A stretch of 64,000 nucleotides of DNA from NCBI RefSeq assembly GCF_008806955.1, contig NZ_CP031727.1, forward strand, positions 2,990,001-3,054,000, written 5' to 3'. How positions within the stretch are numbered: position 1 is the first letter of the stretch; every line of letters starts with the position of its first letter. Made by a program: the position numbers and the translations under genes. The notes beneath the pieces were generated by a model. The model was not told the DNA's origin. It was given only the letters and a program-made list of their open reading frames with translations, and searched no databases. This document shows, piece by piece, positions 25,812-34,305 of this stretch. The DNA is from Cellvibrio sp. KY-YJ-3. GTDB taxonomy: Bacteria; Pseudomonadota; Gammaproteobacteria; Pseudomonadales; Cellvibrionaceae.

Positions 25812-27593
25812 ATGCATCTGCAGAACTCTGTTGTTAATTCATCCTTTCTGCACAAGGAATTGCGTCGCTTGATTGAGTTCAAGCTGCTAACCCCTGTATT
25901 CCAGCCAATTATGGCGGTGGAAAACCCGCGCATTATTGGTTATGAGGCGCTGATTCGCGGCCCGGAAGACAGCCCCCTGCACAAGCCCGATAGCCTGTTT
26001 GCCGTAGCGCGCGAGTCGCGTTTACTCGCGGTACTTGAATTCGCCTGCCGTGAGGTTTCCTGTGAGCGTTTTGCGGAGCTGAATCTACCCGGCAAGCTGT
26101 TTTTGAATATGAGCCCAATCAGCTTTACCGATAGCCAGTATCGGGATGGTGTGACCCGGGAAATTTTGCAAAGGGTAGGGCTCAGCGCCGAGCGCTTGGT
26201 GTTTGAGTTAACCGAAAGCCAGCCGCTGGATGAGTTGGATTTACTCTGCGCCGCATCAGATCACTTTCAGCGGCAGGGTTTTGCAGTCGCGCTGGACGAT
26301 TTGGGCGCGGGCTATGCCGGTCTGCGGGTGTGGAGTGAGTTGTGCCCCGACTATGTGAAAATTGATCGCCATTTTATTTCAGGCATTGATAAAGACCCGG
26401 TAAAGCGCGAATTTGTGCGCGCTATTCTCGATATCGCTCACCGCATGGGGCACAAAGCGATTGCTGAAGGCATAGAAACCGCGGCGGAATTCACCACCCT
26501 GATTACTATGGGTGTGGACTACGCCCAAGGTTATTTTATTGCCTACCCCTTGGCCGAACCGGCAGTGGAATTGCCCCTGCAATTGGTGCAGTTGTCGGGC
26601 GCCTCGGCGCATCGCTATCAAGATCATTTCACCCGTCGCGTCAGCGAAATTGTGGTGAATTGCACTGCGGTAGCTCCTTCAATGACTGCGGAAACACTGG
26701 TGAAAATGTTTCGTGCTGATGTGCGTTTAACCTGTGTGCCGGTAGTAGACCAAGGGCGACCATTGGGTATGGTCAGTCGCGCGGAAATTTTAAATGTATT
26801 CTCGCGGCGTTTTGCCCATGAATTGTATGCGCATAAACCGATCAGTGAATTTATCAGCCCACTGTCAATTATGGTGGATATCACTACTGATTTAAAAACC
26901 GTTGGCCAGTTAATCAGCGAAGATCCGCAACAAAATTTAAGTGTCGATTTTATCGTCAGTGAAAATAATCAATACATGGGTGTCGGTAAGGTGCGCGATT
27001 TGCTGCGCTCGATTACCGAAGAAAAACTGCGCGCGGCGCGGCATAGCAATCCACTCACCCAGTTGCCCGGCAATGTCCCCCTGTATGAATGGGTGGATCA
27101 TTTGCTGCTGCACAAAAAAACTTTTGTGGTGGCCTATTGCGACATCAACCATTTCAAACCGTTTAATGATGCCTTTGGTTACAGTGCGGGCGACGAAGTT
27201 ATTGTCAACCTCGGGCGGATTCTTTGTGCGGCAGTGGACAATCAGCAGGATTTTGTCGGACATGTTGGTGGCGATGATTTTATTTTGGTGTTTTGCGGCT
27301 CCAATTGGCAGCAGCGCTGCGAGCAGATATTGGCAAATTTTAGCCAGATGAGTGCAGCATTAATGCCGCCCGAAACAACAGATTATTGGAGTACCGATCG
27401 CCAGGGGCGCCGGCAAAAATTCGGTGCCTTGACCTTGGCGATTGGTGCGGTAGAGCCGGATCTGGATTACTGCAAAACCCATCACCACATATCGCAGCTG
27501 CTGGCGGATGCCAAACAAAGTGCAAAGCAAGAGGGCGGTAACAACTTGTTTTTATCGCGCCGCCGCCAACCATCACTGGTTCATAATGTGTAA
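25812..27593 (+). CDS. EAL-CBS-GGDEF cyclic-di-GMP protein
   Basis: The 593-residue protein has domains in the unusual order EAL (about 20-250), CBS pair (about 275-395), GGDEF (about 410-580). The EAL domain looks active: GYEALIRG (45-47 EAL), FLNMSP, FELTESQ, VALDDLGAGYAG, KIDRHF and AIAEGIETAAEF are all present. The GGDEF part keeps NPLTQLPGN, CDINHFKPFNDAFGYSAGD and the signature as GGDDF, a substitution that may reduce cyclase activity. There is no RxxD site five residues upstream. The CBS tandem could bind adenine nucleotides and gate the enzyme. It is cytosolic with no membrane helix. It heads a row of signalling genes and is most likely a phosphodiesterase under nucleotide control (inference). 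Confidence 0.92.
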   Translation: MHLQNSVVNSSFLHKELRRLIEFKLLTPVFQPIMAVENPRIIGYEALIRGPEDSPLHKPDSLFAVARESRLLAVLEFACREVSCERFAELNLPGKLFLNMSPISFTDSQYRDGVTREILQRVGLSAERLVFELTESQPLDELDLLCAASDHFQRQGFAVALDDLGAGYAGLRVWSELCPDYVKIDRHFISGIDKDPVKREFVRAILDIAHRMGHKAIAEGIETAAEFTTLITMGVDYAQGYFIAYPLAEPAVELPLQLVQLSGASAHRYQDHFTRRVSEIVVNCTAVAPSMTAETLVKMFRADVRLTCVPVVDQGRPLGMVSRAEILNVFSRRFAHELYAHKPISEFISPLSIMVDITTDLKTVGQLISEDPQQNLSVDFIVSENNQYMGVGKVRDLLRSITEEKLRAARHSNPLTQLPGNVPLYEWVDHLLLHKKTFVVAYCDINHFKPFNDAFGYSAGDEVIVNLGRILCAAVDNQQDFVGHVGGDDFILVFCGSNWQQRCEQILANFSQMSAALMPPETTDYWSTDRQGRRQKFGALTLAIGAVEPDLDYCKTHHHISQLLADAKQSAKQEGGNNLFLSRRRQPSLVHNV

Positions 27594-27679
27594 ATTCAGT
27601 GATTGAATAGCCATTTATGTCCTAGCGGTAGGGGAATCCTGAGCTATCCTTAGCTTGATTTCTTTGCGGAGGTGGACTA

Positions 27680-29326
27680 ATGGCCGATCTTGGCTTTTAC
27701 AAGATGCATGCCCTGATTATCGATGATTTTGAGAATTTTCGTGGCACGCTGTACAAAATGTTGATGGATTTAGGCATAGGGAATGTGGACTCGGCTGCAT
27801 CCGGTGAAGAGGCGCTGCGTTATTGCAAGGCACGTAATTACGATTTAATTCTCTGTGATAACAATCTGGGCAAGGGAAAAAGTGGTCAGCAAGTTTTGGA
27901 AGAGCTGCGCTCGACCGATAACCCTTGTGCAGAAAGTTTGTTTATTCTGGTATCGGCTGAATCCAGCAAAAGCATCATTATGGCGGCTTACGATTACGAG
28001 CCTGACGCCTACCTTGCCAAGCCCATCACTCCCAAGGCACTCGACCAACGGTTAAATCGCTTGTTTGAGCAGCGCAGTGAGCTAAAAGAAGTTCTGGCCG
28101 CCCAAAAAGCCGGCGATGATGCCCTTGCAATAAAGCTATGTAACGATTTGGTCGCCCAAGGCAGCCGTTACACAAACAGTTGTCAGAAAATTTTAGGCCA
28201 GCTTTATCTCAAACAAAATAATCTTCCTGCCGCTGAAGAGTTGTATCGAACCGTATTGGATAATCGCGAATTGGAGTGGGCGCAGCTGGGTATGGTAAAA
28301 ACCCGCTTGGCGCAAAAGGATCTGCTCGGTGCGCAGCAGTGGTTGGAAAATATTTTGCAATCCAACCCTCTGTGTATGAAGGCATACGATTTAAAAGCTG
28401 AATTATTCAAGTTGCAAAATAATACTGAAGGGTTGCAAGAGGTGTTGCAGAAAGCAACAGACCTATCACCTCTGTCTATTTTGCGCCAGCAAGAGCTCGG
28501 CGCTGTCGCCCAGCAAAATAATGATTTACTCACTGCCGCCAATGCGCTCAAGCGAGCGGTAAAACTGGGTGAACATTCCTGTTTCGATAAAGCAGATGTA
28601 CATTCCCTGTTCGCCCAAGCCACTATCGATTTATTTTCTATCGACAAAGAGCTGGCCAAACCGCTGGTTCGGGATGCAGTTGCTTGCGCGGTTAATATGG
28701 AAGATAAATTTGGCAAAAATAATCTGCGTAAAGCGGAATCCTTGTTGTTGGAGAGTCAGCTACAAGTTTGTGCCGGTGATCAACGCCGCGCACAGGATGC
28801 TCTGGTAAGCGCACAATCGGCATTAGGCAGTAGTAAAGATGAAAGTGCCTTGCCAGTGCAAATAGAAATGGTGCGTGCGCTGCGGTTGCTAGGGCGTACC
28901 AATGAGGCACAAGAGTGTCTTGCCGAGCTGTTGCACCGCTATGCGGCTAATGAACAGCAGCTACAAAAACTGGATGTCTTGTTGGATGAGCCGCGCAGTG
29001 AAAAAAATAAACTGATGGTGGCTGAAATCAACAAAAAAGGTATCGCACACTATAACGCTAAAGATTTTTCTGCAGCAGCAGATGCGTTTAAAACAGCGCT
29101 GCAAAAATTACCCAACCATGTTGGGTTGCGTTTAAATTATGTGCAGGCATTAATCGATAAATTAAAAACCGGTTTTGATGTTTCACTGAGCGAAAAAATT
29201 CAGCAAACTTTTACCAAAACCACGGCAATTATTTCCCAGCAGCATCCGCAATTTCAACGCTACAGACAGTTGAATGATGTTTACAACAGCCTTGTTCGGG
29301 CCCACGAAAAACAGCAGCGAGGTTGA
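27680..29326 (+). CDS. Response regulator with C-terminal tetratricopeptide repeats (REC-TPR)
   Basis: The 548-residue protein has an N-terminal receiver (about 9-130) with the acidic pair in LIIDDFENF, the phospho-acceptor Asp in LILCDNNLG, Ser in ILVSAESS and Lys in YLAKPI, so phosphorylation should work. The rest is helical TPR-like repeats (about 150-540), for example NLPAAEELYRTVLDN, and NAKDFSAAADAFKTALQKLP near the end. No DNA-binding or enzymatic output domain is visible, so it acts through protein contacts. Vibrio cholerae VieB has the same REC-TPR layout beside an EAL gene. ATG 27680 follows GGAGG. The stop lies two bases before the next start, so kinase and regulator are translationally linked. 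Confidence 0.9.
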   Translation: MADLGFYKMHALIIDDFENFRGTLYKMLMDLGIGNVDSAASGEEALRYCKARNYDLILCDNNLGKGKSGQQVLEELRSTDNPCAESLFILVSAESSKSIIMAAYDYEPDAYLAKPITPKALDQRLNRLFEQRSELKEVLAAQKAGDDALAIKLCNDLVAQGSRYTNSCQKILGQLYLKQNNLPAAEELYRTVLDNRELEWAQLGMVKTRLAQKDLLGAQQWLENILQSNPLCMKAYDLKAELFKLQNNTEGLQEVLQKATDLSPLSILRQQELGAVAQQNNDLLTAANALKRAVKLGEHSCFDKADVHSLFAQATIDLFSIDKELAKPLVRDAVACAVNMEDKFGKNNLRKAESLLLESQLQVCAGDQRRAQDALVSAQSALGSSKDESALPVQIEMVRALRLLGRTNEAQECLAELLHRYAANEQQLQKLDVLLDEPRSEKNKLMVAEINKKGIAHYNAKDFSAAADAFKTALQKLPNHVGLRLNYVQALIDKLKTGFDVSLSEKIQQTFTKTTAIISQQHPQFQRYRQLNDVYNSLVRAHEKQQRG

Positions 29327-29328
29327 GT

Positions 29329-30051
29329 ATGGAGCCTAGATCAACACCACAGCATTCGGATCAAGATTACGATCAGATGCCCATTGATTTTTCATTCGTA
29401 CTCGCATCCAGTGTGCATGATATGAAAAATTCATTGGGAATGTTGTTAAACACGCTCTCTGCGATGGTGGAGGCTTCGCCGCCTAAGGATGCACAGCAAG
29501 CTAAATTATTTTCCACTCTGGAGTATGAGGCGGCGCGTATTAACGGCGAGTTAGTGCAGCTTTTGTCACTGTATAAAATGGACGAAAAAACCCTCGCGAT
29601 CTTAATTGACGAGCATCATGTGATCGATATCATCGAAGAACAAATCGCGCGCAATTATGCGCTATTAACCTCGCGTGATATCAGTGTTGAAGTCGATTGC
29701 GACAGCGACCTGGCGTGGTACTTTGACAGTGAATTGTTAGGCGGCGTGTTGAATAATCTGGTGGTTAATTGTGCGCGTTATTGCCGTGAGCGCTTGCTGA
29801 TTAGTGCGAGTGAAGATAATGGTTATTTGTGTATCAGTGTGGCGGATGACGGCCAGGGATACCCGGAGACTATGTTGTTAGGGCCTGCTCCCCAGGGATC
29901 GGTGTCTTTCAATTCCGGCAATACCCGTTTAGGTTTGTTATTTGCGCGTAAAGTATTATCGCTGCACAAATCCAAGCGCGGGCAGGGCTATATGACGATT
30001 GAAAACGGCGGGCCACTCGGTGGCGGTGTACTGAAACTGCACCTTCCTTAA
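29329..30051 (+). CDS. Small soluble sensor histidine kinase
   Basis: The 240-residue protein lacks any membrane helix or input domain. An early H-box-like motif SSVHDMKNSLGMLLNTL (phospho-acceptor His near residue 31) is followed by an HATPase_c domain. That domain has N box LGGVLNNLVVNCARYC, G1 VADDGQGYPE and a shortened G2 NTRLGLLFARKV. ATG 29329 is chosen with GCGAGG upstream; a TTG at 29323 overlapping the regulator stop is the alternative. The gene directly follows the REC-TPR gene, so the two are a probable cognate pair. The missing sensor region means its signal must come from a partner, perhaps the TPR domain. Confidence 0.85.
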   Translation: MEPRSTPQHSDQDYDQMPIDFSFVLASSVHDMKNSLGMLLNTLSAMVEASPPKDAQQAKLFSTLEYEAARINGELVQLLSLYKMDEKTLAILIDEHHVIDIIEEQIARNYALLTSRDISVEVDCDSDLAWYFDSELLGGVLNNLVVNCARYCRERLLISASEDNGYLCISVADDGQGYPETMLLGPAPQGSVSFNSGNTRLGLLFARKVLSLHKSKRGQGYMTIENGGPLGGGVLKLHLP

Positions 30052-30157
30052 TCTTCTTTTTTATTCATTTGCTACTGCAGTTGTTGAACGGTTGAAATCA
30101 ATATAAGCCTGCTGCATTATCAATACCCATTCCGGTCTTGTTTTCAGGTTAATTTTT

Positions 30158-31051
30158 ATGCTCAAAATCCGCTTTAAAGACAATAAATACAATGCGGTAT
30201 GGTTGGTAGAACCCAAAATTACAATCGGTCGCTCGGCGACCAACGCGCTGGTAATTGATGACCCGCTGGTTAGTGACGTACATATGGAAGTGTTGGTAGA
30301 CAACGAGCACCTTACGTTGCGCAACCTCGTTCCTACTCATGCGGTGATTGTGAATGGACAAAAAATCACTGGTGCATGTGAGTTGAAGCCTGGCGACAAC
30401 ATCAGTATTGGTGCTGTCGAGCTTGTTGTAATAGATCCCAAACGCGAGGCTCGTTTGTCTACAGAGGCGCCTGTTGCTAGTGTTCAAGCAGTGTTGACCA
30501 AAACAACGGGTTGGTCATTAAAGGCAAACCACACCGCACTGGCCAATCGTGTGTTTCCACTGAAGGATGTCACAACTATCGGCCGCTCCAATGAGTGTGA
30601 TATCAGCTTGCCCGCGGCACATTTGTCGCGCCGTCATGCCCAGTTACAGGTTATTGATGGCATGCTGTTCGTAAAAGATTTGGATTCTGCCAATGGGACA
30701 TTCCTCAACGGCAAACGCGTAGCCGAAGCAAGAGTCAAGCGTGGCGATGAATTGCGGTTTGATGCCTTGAGCTTTGGGGTCATGGGGCCAGCCGATGATA
30801 TGGCCAAAACCACGGTGCGAAAGGCTGTGCCACTTGAGCCAACAAATTCACCCGCCGCCAGCACTGCGCGTAAGTCGTCCCCTGCTGCGCGACCTGCGGT
30901 CGCAACCCGTGCTTCCTCGGTGAGTCGCTCGGCAGCCGCCGCGCCTGCCAAACCTGTTGCAGAAGAGGGTAACAAAGGTAAGTTCGGGCTAATTTTGCTG
31001 GCTGTTTTGGCGATTGTGGTTATAACAACCTTGATCTTAACGCGTAAATAA
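30158..31051 (+). CDS. Double FHA-domain protein with C-terminal membrane anchor
   Basis: FHA domains bind phosphothreonine peptides. The 297-residue protein has two: residues about 5-95 (TIGRSATNALVIDD, SDVHMEVL, VNGQKI) and about 125-210 (TIGRSNECDISLP, LSRRHAQLQV, NGTFLNGKRV). The second is fully canonical; the first has lost the usual SRxH arginine (SDVH). An alanine, proline and serine-rich linker (about 220-265) leads to a single C-terminal membrane helix (about 273-293) ending TRK, giving a tail-anchored topology with both FHA domains in the cytosol. No Ser/Thr kinase is encoded in the window, so its phosphopartner is unknown. It is separate (106-base gap) but co-directional with the kinase gene. 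Confidence 0.9.
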   Translation: MLKIRFKDNKYNAVWLVEPKITIGRSATNALVIDDPLVSDVHMEVLVDNEHLTLRNLVPTHAVIVNGQKITGACELKPGDNISIGAVELVVIDPKREARLSTEAPVASVQAVLTKTTGWSLKANHTALANRVFPLKDVTTIGRSNECDISLPAAHLSRRHAQLQVIDGMLFVKDLDSANGTFLNGKRVAEARVKRGDELRFDALSFGVMGPADDMAKTTVRKAVPLEPTNSPAASTARKSSPAARPAVATRASSVSRSAAAAPAKPVAEEGNKGKFGLILLAVLAIVVITTLILTRK

Positions 31052-31055
31052 GTCT

Positions 31056-31082
31056 TTAAGTTTTGCAGATGCAGGTCGATAA
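31056..31082 (+). promoter_or_regulatory. Sigma28 (FliA) promoter upstream of the DUF5610-like gene
   Basis: TTAAGTTT (31056-31063), eleven bases, GTCGATAA (31075-31082). Consensus is TAAAGTTT-N11-GCCGATAA, so fourteen of sixteen positions agree with exact spacing. The expected start is near 31089, about 34 bases before the ATG at 31123. The element begins immediately after the FHA gene stop. Confidence 0.75.
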
Positions 31083-31122
31083 CCTGTGATGCTACAGACC
31101 GATGCAGCACATAGGTGAATTT

Positions 31123-32439
31123 ATGACTATCTCCTCGCTCAACAACACTTCATTAAATGGCACCTTGCCCAATACCCTTTCTGGTAGTGGAACCAATGCC
31201 AAGCCAGCCAACATTAGTTCTGTGAATCCGCAGAACCTGGATACACTCCCGGCTGCAGATGCCAAAGTAATGACGCTGGAGGAAAAGCGCCAGACTGCGC
31301 TGCAGGTGGTCAACAAAACCCTATCGATGGCCTATGAAAAACTGGCTTCGCGCGGGCAGGTGGTAAGTGATGAGTACGCCGCCTTCGAACCGCTAACAGC
31401 CGAAAAAGTGGCCAACAATATTCTCGGTTTTATCGAACGTCGGTTGCAGATGGATGCAGCCGATGGCGCCACACAAGAACAGCTGCAAGCGCGTTTGGAA
31501 GCCGGACTGTCGGGCTTCAAAAAGGGCTTCGCAGAAGCCAGTGAAAAACTGGAAGCGTTGAGCCTCTTATCCCCCGAAATTAAAACTGATATAGATAAAA
31601 CCTACGATTTGGTGCTGGAAGGTATTGATGAGTTGCGAGCTAAATTCATAGAGGCGGCCACAGCTCCATCAGCCGAGCCTGAAAAATCCACCTCTGGTGC
31701 CAAAGAGCAGCTTACTTCAGCCGCTACTGGCAAGGCGCCAGTCACCCTGGATGTACCCGAATTTGTTCCCGCACCTGGCTCGTACCTTGGTTATGCCAAC
31801 TATGAATATGGTCGCGCACGGGAGTTCAGCTTTGAGTTAACCACCAAAGAGGGTGATAAAGTCACTATCACGGCTGCCTCCAGCGAGGGTTTGGCGATAG
31901 AGGCAGGGCGGGCTGGTCGTAGTAACTCATCGGTAACTGCCATCAACGCCAGTTACAGCGCAAGTCAGTCATTTTCACTGAGTATTGAAGGCGACTTGAG
32001 TGAAGCGGAACTGGTGGCAATCAATGATTTGCTTGGGCGGGTAAATGATTTGGCTGGTCAATTCTTTGCCGGTGATTTGGATGGCGCTTTTACTCAAGCA
32101 ATGAACCTGGGATATGACTCTGAACAAATCGGTAGTTTTGCGCTGAACCTTGCTCAGGCTGAAATCCAACAGATCACCAAAGCATACGAAGTATTTGAGC
32201 CTGCGCGCGCTTCTGATAATGGCAATAAATTGGGCCTAAATCGCGAATCCTTGTTGCCCCTTGGCAACTTTATCCGCGATTTACTCGATAGCCTGGATCG
32301 TGCATCAGTATTCCCCGAGCCTGCGGGACTACTGACCAATATGGCTGAAAAGATAACCGGTGAAACTGAGCAGGATCAGGTTCAGGGGCGTCGGTTTAGT
32401 GAGTTTATGAAAGAAATTTTGGCCCTGGAGTTGCGTTAA
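31123..32439 (+). CDS. DUF5610-like protein, probable motility-linked protein of unknown function
   Basis: The 438-residue protein has no Sec signal. Residues 1-45 are Ser/Thr/Asn/Pro-rich and probably unfolded. A helical domain (about 50-190; QVVNKTLSMAYEKLASRGQ, NNILGFIERRLQMDA, GFKKGFAEASEKLEAL) resembles DUF5610. A linker follows, then a C-terminal domain with YLGYANYEYGRAREFSFEL and LVAINDLLGRVNDLAGQFF. A near-consensus sigma28 promoter lies 41 bases upstream, placing the gene with late flagellar genes. A polar, unstructured N-terminus without Sec signal is also what flagellar export substrates such as FlgM have, so export through the flagellar apparatus is conceivable (inference). ATG 31123 follows ATAGGTGA; an ATG at 31102 is the alternative. 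Confidence 0.7.
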   Translation: MTISSLNNTSLNGTLPNTLSGSGTNAKPANISSVNPQNLDTLPAADAKVMTLEEKRQTALQVVNKTLSMAYEKLASRGQVVSDEYAAFEPLTAEKVANNILGFIERRLQMDAADGATQEQLQARLEAGLSGFKKGFAEASEKLEALSLLSPEIKTDIDKTYDLVLEGIDELRAKFIEAATAPSAEPEKSTSGAKEQLTSAATGKAPVTLDVPEFVPAPGSYLGYANYEYGRAREFSFELTTKEGDKVTITAASSEGLAIEAGRAGRSNSSVTAINASYSASQSFSLSIEGDLSEAELVAINDLLGRVNDLAGQFFAGDLDGAFTQAMNLGYDSEQIGSFALNLAQAEIQQITKAYEVFEPARASDNGNKLGLNRESLLPLGNFIRDLLDSLDRASVFPEPAGLLTNMAEKITGETEQDQVQGRRFSEFMKEILALELR

Positions 32440-32499
32440 TTCAGCAGGCATTTGCAAGTGAGACGCTGGTAAACTGCACTTTTTGTGCGGATGCCAGCT

Positions 32500-32748
32500 A
32501 TGAAGCCTATCTATCTTTACTCCACCCCCGGTTGTCACCTCTGTGAGTTGGCGCGGGAGGTGGTTGAACCTCTGTTAAATAACTACTCACTGGTGCTCGA
32601 AGAGATTGATATCGCCCAGTCTGATGAACTCATTGAGCGTTACGGTGTAAAAATTCCTGTCTTAAAATCCCCCTCTCATATCGATGAGCTCTGTTGGCCG
32701 TTCGATACAGCCCAGGCCGCCGCCTTTCTGGTTCGCAATAGTATTTAA
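32500..32748 (+). CDS. Small glutaredoxin-family protein
   Basis: A cytosolic thioredoxin-fold protein of 82 residues with the redox motif STPGCHLCELA (CxxC, residues 12-15), the cis-proline loop IPVLK, and a C-terminal helix DTAQAAAFLVRN. It belongs to the glutaredoxin-like DUF836 group common in gammaproteobacteria; substrate is unknown. Three starts are possible (GTG 32485, ATG 32491, ATG 32500); 32500 gives the canonical short N-terminus before the first strand. It is convergent with the EAL-HDOD gene. Confidence 0.85.
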   Translation: MKPIYLYSTPGCHLCELAREVVEPLLNNYSLVLEEIDIAQSDELIERYGVKIPVLKSPSHIDELCWPFDTAQAAAFLVRNSI

Positions 32749-32816
32749 TGGCAGGGTGTTCGAAAAATTATTGCAGTTGCGTATGTAGCTGAATTTGTGA
32801 ATTGGATTCGTTATTT

Positions 32817-34049
32817 TTAATTGGCACTTATACCAAGTGTATTCATTGTTTCCGCTACCCAGCGCAATGCATCGATATAAATTTCCGCCAGAATTTCCGG
32901 ATTAATCCCCATTTCATCCAGTTGATCCCAATCGATATCTTGCCAGCGCCCTTGTTCATGCATTTGCACTATGGCTAGAACCTTACCTTCGGGGCCTGAG
33001 TGTTTGAGCATCGCTTGGTTCAGTTGTTCGCTCAGGGATAAATTGCGCAATAACTCTTCCAACGGTGCATCTAAAAATGCGTCTAGCGTTGAAAGCAAGC
33101 CCACGGTGAAATAAGAGTCCGGGCGCGAGCGCTGATTAATTTTGGTTGCGATCATTTCGCACATACGTGCACGGGTGAGGGCGGTAATACTCAATTCATG
33201 TGGTTTGCCGCTCAGGTTTGAGAGCGCCAGTAAATTAACCCAATTCCTGAGTTTATTGAGCCCCAAGAGCATAATTGCCTGACGCAGTGATTCCACATTA
33301 CGCGATAAACCAAAAGCGGCGGAATTCACCAGGCGCAGTAGTTTAAAACTTAAGAGCGTGTCGCGCGCGATCATCCGCTCTATTTTATCGATTGGTGCAT
33401 TGGGGTCGTGCAGTGCTGATAACAATTGCAATACGGATTGTTTATTTTCAGAAATTTTTCGTCCGGTGATAACACGGGGTTTTGCTAAAAAATATCCTTG
33501 AAAAAGGTCAAACCCCAATGCTTTGCACTTTTCATACATCTCGTAGGTTTCGACCTTTTCCGCGATTAAGGTGATGCCTAGGGATTTCAAGTGGCTGACA
33601 TGAGCCAAGAGTTTTTCCGCTGACAACGCAAGTACATCCAGTTTGATTATATCTGCATAGGGAACCAGCCCCTCAGTGTCACTGCTTAACTCAAAGTCAT
33701 CCAGGGCAATAGTGTAACCCTGCTCGCGCAATTGTTTCAGTGAGAACAGCATTGCCGCATCGACCTGCTGTCCTTCTAATACTTCGATAACTAATTTTTG
33801 CCGGCTAAAGGGCGGGGGGGAGTTGAGTAGTGCGCGTGTGAAATTAACAAATGCTTTGTGCGTACCGACCACTTCATCAATCGATAGCTCAGTGAATGCA
33901 TTTAACAGCACTTGTGAGCTGGCCGCATCGCCATCGCTGGTGGCAATAAATTTTAAATCACTATTGCGACACAATAATTCATAGGCAACAACTTTCATGT
34001 TGCCATCAAAAATTGGTTGGCGCGCAAGCAGCGGTATGGTTTCGGTCAT
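32817..34049 (-). CDS. EAL-HDOD signalling protein (CdgJ/YuxH type)
   Basis: This cytosolic protein of 410 residues has an EAL-like domain (about 1-205) and an HDOD domain (about 210-400). The EAL motif reads ELL (AYELLCR), and the metal-binding residues are only partly kept (FVNFTR, ALDDFEL, KLDVLAL, IAEKVET), so phosphodiesterase activity is doubtful. It may act as a c-di-GMP receptor or scaffold. The HDOD part shows LSFKLLRLVNSAAFGL and SLRQAIMLLGLNKLRNWVNLL. V. cholerae CdgJ, with the same layout, affects motility. Its divergent neighbour is cheV, consistent with a role in motility control. Confidence 0.88.
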   Translation of the reverse strand: MTETIPLLARQPIFDGNMKVVAYELLCRNSDLKFIATSDGDAASSQVLLNAFTELSIDEVVGTHKAFVNFTRALLNSPPPFSRQKLVIEVLEGQQVDAAMLFSLKQLREQGYTIALDDFELSSDTEGLVPYADIIKLDVLALSAEKLLAHVSHLKSLGITLIAEKVETYEMYEKCKALGFDLFQGYFLAKPRVITGRKISENKQSVLQLLSALHDPNAPIDKIERMIARDTLLSFKLLRLVNSAAFGLSRNVESLRQAIMLLGLNKLRNWVNLLALSNLSGKPHELSITALTRARMCEMIATKINQRSRPDSYFTVGLLSTLDAFLDAPLEELLRNLSLSEQLNQAMLKHSGPEGKVLAIVQMHEQGRWQDIDWDQLDEMGINPEILAEIYIDALRWVAETMNTLGISAN

Positions 34050-34305
34050 AGTATGAAGTGACTGGATGCTAGTTGTTGTTAAAGTGAGGCTTCCGAACGT
34101 CCTGTTTGCTTCGTATTGAAGTGTAACTTGAAAAGAATATCTTACAATATGTGTTTGTTATAGCGCTTTCTTGCGGCATTCGGTTATTTCGGGTCTGACA
34201 GGTATTTTTGGCTATACTGCAAAGGTATTCGCACTTAAAAATACGCAGTGTATTTACTGCAGCCGTATTCTCGCGGCTCAACTGGTTTGGTTATAGGGTA
34301 GCAAC

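Noticed and set aside
34060-34305. Sigma28 promoter before the first cheV
   Set aside because: A TAAAG occurs near 34080, but nothing like GCCGATAA follows at eleven bases; no good alternative was found.
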